Shown here piece by piece: positions 59,301 through 64,000 of a DNA stretch of 64,000 nt. The translations under genes and the position numbers were made by a program. Source of the DNA: Apostichopus japonicus (Eukaryota; Echinodermata; Holothuroidea; Aspidochirotida; Stichopodidae); the NCBI RefSeq assembly GCF_037975245.1, contig NC_092563.1, forward strand, positions 1,577,001-1,641,000, read 5' to 3'. The notes below the pieces were generated by a model that worked only from the letters and a program-made list of their open reading frames with translations, ran no database searches and had not been told where the DNA came from. The first letter of the stretch is position 1. Each line of letters starts with the position of its first letter.

Positions 59301-60134
59301 ATACCAGGATGTTTTAACTCCAGTGGGCCTGTCTTTCTCGCAATGCAGATGGGACCAGTCAGTTACAGCTATATTTCATGATACCCTCGGTAAGATTGTA
59401 CAAATGCAGACATTTCAGAACAGCACACGATCATAAAATAAGAAGATTTTACATTGGCTTATTTAAGGCTGTGTCTCCCTGCAATTACTGTAATACACAC
59501 TGGCTGTAATATCTATTTCATTGATACCATTCTTTTGTAGAAATGAAAAATATAAATCGCTTCTAAAAGTGTTTTTCATATTGTAATTGAACTGGTAATA
59601 TCTGTACAGCTGCCTGAAGCTGTGTCTGCGTGGTTTTAAGAATTATGAGGTCTCCCAATTACTATCCATTCATTTATTGATTTACAGTTAGCCTCAGATA
59701 GCACATCCAGAAACTGCAACGACATACTGAGCCAGTATTATACCTTTGTAATCTAGTCCAAATCCAAAAGTGACATTCACAGCCAAGCAAAAATGCTCTA
59801 TTAACTAAACTTAAACTTGAACTTAAACTGGTAACATTTTGTTTGATGGAAATTATACCATCAGACAGGACCACTTGTTTCCAGAGTCAATCTTTAACAT
59901 TGTGCAAACTTGCACTTTTTTCCTTCATAGCTGTACCTCTTAACAATATTTGTATAAAGGTGATTGTTATTTATGGTTTCATTTCTCTGTCTTTCCTGGT
60001 ATTGTGTTGTTTTTTCAGACATGAGGGAGCCGATCTTTGAGTATGATGTTCCTAAACTTCCTGTACTTCCCCAAATGAAATGGCCTCACAGGAAAACCTT
60101 GAACTATCTTAAGCAGTACCTTCCAGATGATTGA
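47235..60134 (+). CDS. MRPL38: mitochondrial large-subunit ribosomal protein mL38 (MRPL38)
   Basis: Eight exons: 47235-47364, 50778-50909, 52650-52858, 54804-54876, 58129-58174, 58714-58872, 59253-59389 and 60019-60134. All join in phase at GT..AG sites and encode 333 residues (human about 380). mL38 is a structural protein of the 39S mitoribosome built on a PEBP fold. Matches along the chain include [13 protein letters not shown], an E-Y-V-H-W-M-I-G-N-I-P step, [24 protein letters not shown] and D-M-R-E-P-I-F-E. The N-terminus is rich in Arg and free of acidic residues, like a mitochondrial transit peptide. Introns 1 and 4 are long (about 3.4 and 3.3 kb) and carry repeats. The divergent neighbour is the mitochondrial STMP1-like gene. 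Confidence 0.93.
47936..48290 (+). mobile_element. TTAA-flanked MITE, copy 4, in MRPL38 intron 1
   Basis: A 355-bp element with a perfect TTAA on each side (47932-47935 and 48291-48294). The termini are AGGCATTGAAGACTCG and, reverse strand, AGGGTGTGAAGACTCG. It is the best-preserved copy in the window. Confidence 0.85.
48400..48627 (+). repeat. tRNA-derived SINE in MRPL38 intron 1
   Basis: The head has a strong A-box match, ttagctcagtgg (48407-48418), and a B-box match, agttcgagtc (48454-48463), at tRNA-like spacing. An unrelated body of about 150 bp follows, ending in a 'catacatac' tail. The head would not fold into a normal tRNA because the anticodon arm is degenerate. Confidence 0.65.
50778..50909 (+). 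CDS. MRPL38: MRPL38 exon 2: basic linker
   Basis: 44 codons, phase 1-1. It begins [10 protein letters not shown] and continues as a Lys/Arg/Gln-rich helix, matching the charged segment before the PEBP fold in mL38 proteins. Confidence 0.8.
52650..60134 (+). CDS. MRPL38: MRPL38 exons 3-8: PEBP-fold region
   Basis: Exons 52650-52858, 54804-54876, 58129-58174, 58714-58872, 59253-59389 and 60019-60134 (entry phases 1, 0, 1, 2, 2, 1). Exon 5 is only 46 bp and carries the aspartate-glycine-histidine turn just before the E-Y-V-H-W helix. The last exon ends L-P-D-D then TGA, without the longer C-terminal extension of the human protein. Confidence 0.9.
54036..54513 (-). mobile_element. MITE-like repeat, copy B, in MRPL38 intron 3
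   Basis: Inverted copy of the 19218-19705 element, with the same landmarks in reverse order. The ends are inverted-repeat-like (gaagttcgggcaccctaag and, reverse strand, gaagttcgcccacttaag). A palindromic 'cgaagttcg'-type word recurs at the ends and inside. Confidence 0.6.
56729..57088 (+). mobile_element. hAT MITE with perfect 8-bp target duplication, in MRPL38 intron 4
   Basis: A 360-bp element. The left end is CAAGGGCGTAGGAACC and the right end, reverse strand, is CAGTGGCGTAGGAAGG. It is flanked by ttcaatat at 56721-56728 and 57089-57096. Same family as 16227-16504 but about 80 bp longer and in the opposite orientation. It includes a repeated 'caccaaattgcatct' phrase (near 56873 and 56951). 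Open frames inside it are artefacts. Confidence 0.9.
57410..57840. repeat. degenerate 'tgtctcaaaat' repeat
   Basis: The word tgtctcaaaat and variants recur many times, together with 'catatcagtaatgt', at irregular spacing within MRPL38 intron 4. It is an old, eroded tandem array. Confidence 0.6.
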
Positions 60135-60960
60135 CCACTGGACAGACTTTCAAATTGTGAAGTCACTATGGCAACCCATTTGTATTTTGTACTTTTCCAA
60201 AGGTTGCACATAGAAAAAATAAGAGAACTCTAACAGACTACAAAGTTATACTTTGCATTGCTTGGGGGATGTATACGGAAATGTCTGGTGACCAATGATG
60301 GTACCAAGCAGTATGGTGATTTCCTCATTCTGGTATCCTTGACCTCATCTGAGATAGGGTTGTGATTACCTCACAGCAAATAAATCCTCAGTTATTCACC
60401 TGAAGATGAACTTGGTGGTATTTTCATGCTGCTTAGAGAGTTAGCCTTTGTCTGTGTCATTTGTTAATTCCCCCCCCCCCCTGTTTGTTTAACAAGTAGT
60501 GCATGTATTATGCAATCATCATGCTAATTTCAAATATTCCTAAGTGGGGTCCCATTTGTGCACTCTGCAATGCTTCAACTGTGGTCTGATAATTGTCTGA
60601 AAATGCACCATTTGACATTTAAAATTTTAATCTAATTTTTTCTGAGGGCAGATGTTCCTAGGCCCCCCCTTTAATGGTAGTCACCTTCCATGATCCCATT
60701 GCCACACCCCCCCCCCCTGTGATCAATCTTGGATCTGCCTGGAATACTTTAATATTAAGATATGAATCTTTGAAATTCTTGAATGAGTTCTCAAACTATT
60801 CAAATTTTTCCTCACTTTAAGAAATTGTGTTGTGAGTGTTGCTATGGTAATTTCATGCAATGAGTATGTTATAAGTAATACATATTTTGCATAAATCCCT
60901 ATCTGCTTTGTATGTCTGCCATAATTTCAACTTCTGTAAAGATGCATATATATATATTCT
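60135..60960 (+). other. MRPL38 3' untranslated region and downstream
   Basis: No coding sequence. An AATAAA at 60379-60384, about 245 bp past the stop codon, is a plausible polyadenylation signal. Poly(C) tracts lie near 60471 and 60705. Confidence 0.4.
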
Positions 60961-60964
60961 TATA

Positions 60965-61090
60965 AAAGAGAGCATTGTGGTCAAATGGCTATAAAGGCAA
61001 TGGACTTGTGATCAAATCATTGCAGGTTCGAGTCCTGACCAGATCGTTAAGTTGTATACTTGGGCAAGAAAAGAATCGGCCTCTCCTAAT
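60965..61090 (+). repeat. tRNA-derived SINE
   Basis: A weak A-box-like tggtcaaatggc is followed at tRNA-like distance by a near-perfect B box, ggttcgagtcc (61025-61035), then a short unrelated body ('gttgtatacttgggcaag'). Confidence 0.55.
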
Positions 61091-61099
61091 CACTAGTGG

Positions 61100-64000
61100 A
61101 CCAAGGTATGGGGCAGGGGGAGGGGCAAAGTGAAATCTGAAATCCCCCGATTTAGGTAGGGGCATTACCCTTTTTGGAAATGTATTTGATGTAGGTGGGG
61201 AAATGTGGGCCCATGCCCAGGGGTGGATTGACAGTGATAATCGGGGTCCCCTCCACTGTTGTCATAGCAAGCAATAAAGAAGGTGGGTTCCTTAGACAAA
61301 GAGTTGAGATTTCGCACACTTATGAGCACAACCTTTCTTGCTATACATAGATAAGACCCACAATACTCAAACAATTTGTATGCAAGTGTACTAGATCAAA
61401 GAGAGAAGAAACTGTTAACGAACTGCCTATCTACTGCCAAAAAAAAAGCCTTTGTTGGTAAATGTTAAAGTTAGAGGACCTGACATTTTGATCCCAGCAG
61501 GCACACTGATTTACCCTTGCCCGTATCTTCCCCCCCCCCCAACCCCATCCCCATTGTCCCCACCCAATCCCCATTGTGCAAGCTGATTGACTGGAGCAAG
61601 GAACCTTGAAATATTCTCCTATGTTTGAGATACGTCGCTATAGTGACGCCTTCTCCGTGACGTCCACCTGGGTATAACCCCTTGCATTCCGTAGAGAGAA
61701 AGTGGCAGCCCACAGGCCTCGTAAAGGTATACTGCGGGAGGCTTCACTATGTGAGTATTCTGAGCAGTTGACAATAGAAGCAGGAATGTTTGTTCTGGTC
61801 TCAGACGGTGGAAATCCTTTATTGCCATGTAAACAAAACGAAGGTTTGCACGTTAAATTCTGCAATGGTGAAATAATTTTGTCCTGTCTGGGTCTTTGTA
61901 ATTGGATAAAAGCTCTCTACTGAAACGGACGTCGTAGCGTGGAGAAAACATTATCACAACAGAAAGGGCGTGTAAGTGTCATATCTGTATAATTAAATAT
62001 CAATAACACCAGCAACATTTGAACGTTGAAGGTCGGATTGAAATGTATAACTATAAGTAGGCGACTAGGAAGTACATTCAGAAAGTTCACCAGGAGGTTA
62101 AACTGGGCATCTTTCTCTCTCTCCACTTCATTCTCTCTCTTCCATGGACTATCAAAAAGTACTTTATTTACTATTTTTGTTTGAATTAACCTTTTTCTTT
62201 TCAGTGAATATAGGCCTAGTCTGTGCCTATAGTGTGACGTCATAAAGGATGGCAACCTTTGGTACCGGAGCCTGCTACTATTTTGACCCAAAAAAAGAAT
62301 GGGGTATCCGGATACGCCGTATATTAAAAAAAAAAGACAATTTTATTCGAATAGTAGGCCTTGACCTACCTTTCATAGATTCATAAAAGTTAATTTCATA
62401 TAATTCTTCCAAATTTATAACCTATTTCCCTATATTTAATGATAACAGTACTGTGTGAAAGGGGTTGTTCTCTAAAGGGTTACGACGGAAGCAGTGCGTG
62501 ACTCAGATGTATTCTAACGTGAAATTAACTCTAGCACGGAGGCTCGGTGTAGTTTCATGGCTAGCCCGGACATGCATGTCTTTAGCGCAACAACTGAAGG
62601 CCCTTTTGGAAGGGGCTGTTTGCATGTGGGAGGATCATGGGAGAGGTGGGCGGGCATGGATTATGATTCGTTTGACGTTCATATCGGGAGATAACACAGG
62701 ACTATACTTATTTGTTTGCTGTATGCTTTATATATTCCATTATATAAGACACGTGTTTAAAATAGGGCTCTCGTGAATAAAGACATGTACATAGAGGCTT
62801 ATATATAGGCCTAGGGCTTTCGGTGACAATTATAATTAAGGAATGTAAACATTTACTGCAGACCTAATCACTTTCAACAACCGCTTAGGCCTACATGACA
62901 TCCTCCCTTCCCGGGCTATTTTAGATTTCTTTCTTAGTATACATATCACATGTGTATATGTTGGACAACCTTACATCGATAGCACAGCCACTCCATTGGA
63001 CATCATATGCTTCAAGTTACGTAAGAGGGCCATTAAGATTAAGATCCATTTAAATGAACCAGGTAACTTAATATGTGACAATGGTCATTAAGATAAGAAC
63101 CCTTTAAATGAACCAGGTTAATTTAGGCATTGTCATGACAGTTGCAGATAAAGTGTTTATTAGCAATCAAAGAGTCTGATTCTTGGGTTATATTAGCTTC
63201 ACGTGTCACTTACATGAAATACACTGTGTAAACCTTTTGTCGGTATATATCCAAGCTAAATGGGCTAGGTCGCCACGGTCGTAGATTTATGACTCAAATA
63301 GGATTTAATGAAAGCAGATATCGCTTGAAATTGACAAGGTTAAGTAATTCCGTCTTTCTTAATATCACGGTTTCATAATTCGTTTCAAAACTTCGTGCAA
63401 TTTTCACCATAACAAAAATAACAACACTATAACAATTTATTTCTTGGCATAAAATTGAGCTTAATTTCTAATTTGAAAAAAAGATATAAATGGAGAAAGA
63501 AACATAAAGGATAACTTGAGGCACAAAAAACTTAAATTCGGTACGCTGCATAGGTCCTTATAGAAACACTATAGGCCTATACTTTATCAGTGCAGGTATG
63601 GTATTATATACCACTTTTAGTTTCTGAGGTAATACCCCTTAGACATCTGTGGACAGGCTGAATCTCATCGGGGGCTACAACATCAGTTCTCAATTTAACA
63701 TTAAGGAGCTTAGCCAAAAGTTGGCGTATTTTAAATCTGAGTTTCTTAAATATATAACGGTCTAAATAGTCTAAATAGTCAAAACTACGTCTTTAACATT
63801 GTTTCAAATTACATAGCACCTTTGCAGTGTATGCATCCTCCAATAATATTATATTGTTTTAAAGTGGAAGGGCCGCCCATCCCCTTACATCCTTTCCGTA
63901 AGGACGACCTGAAATCTTAACCCCCCCCCCATCTCTCTCTCCTGTACACAAATTATGGTTGCGCCTCATTAATGGTATGACTTTACTTTGTTTCTGTTGG
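61100..64000. other. no gene recognised
   Basis: Several short open frames on both strands (for example 61917-62291 minus, 62465-62776 plus) have no signal peptide, domain, splice or family support. A 50-bp duplicated phrase 'cattaagat..aagaac/gatc..ttaaatgaaccaggt' is present near 63030 and 63085. Confidence 0.5.

Noticed and set aside
1-64000. CRISPR array, bacterial operon or prophage
   Set aside because: The window is eukaryotic: spliced genes, microsatellites and MITEs. The regular arrays are minisatellites without spacers.

Overview
This is a eukaryotic, intron-rich, AT-rich window. It carries many poly(G)/poly(C) tracts, TA microsatellites, miniature DNA transposons and frequent TAGGCCTA-type words. 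The gene content (a single-NTR TIMP/tensilin-like secreted protein, a thrombospondin-repeat mosaic receptor, MRPL38 and an STMP1-like micropeptide) suggests a marine invertebrate deuterostome. An echinoderm, possibly a sea cucumber, is my best guess, but that is inference from gene style and repeat texture and is not proven by any diagnostic locus here.

Layout. 1-10 kb: no gene recognised; a degenerate 140-bp repeat, a Russian-doll nest of hAT-like elements (2370-5805), microsatellites, and a fold-back carrying two head-to-head LTR-retrotransposon primer-binding sites (8894-9299). 10.6-13.0 kb: a three-exon gene for a 168-residue secreted NTR/TIMP-like protein (+). 13-23 kb: gene-poor, with SINE-like pieces, a perfect-TSD hAT MITE (16227-16504), a 1.1-kb long-TIR element (17.1-18.2 kb), and a three-level transposon nest (20325-22563), followed by a 15-bp minisatellite ending about 95 bp before the next start codon. 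23.3-39.0 kb: an 18-exon gene (+) for a mosaic surface protein of about 975 residues: signal peptide, CCP/sushi, Ig-like, eight thrombospondin type 1 repeats, two fibronectin III domains and a hydrophobic tail that looks like a GPI-anchor signal. 39.5-40.6 kb: a 26-bp minisatellite and a 64-bp near-perfect palindrome. 42.7-45.6 kb: a minus-strand micropeptide gene resembling STMP1. 47.2-60.1 kb: the eight-exon MRPL38 gene (+), with introns holding MITE and SINE copies. 60-64 kb: no gene recognised, one tRNA-type SINE.

The genes do not form an operon-like system. MRPL38 and the STMP1-like gene are neighbours, transcribed divergently, and both encode mitochondrial proteins. The TIMP-like and TSR/FN3 genes both encode extracellular proteins. 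The exon models were built by hand from splice sites, reading phase and protein motifs. All exon joins are in phase; one join uses a less common AAG acceptor.
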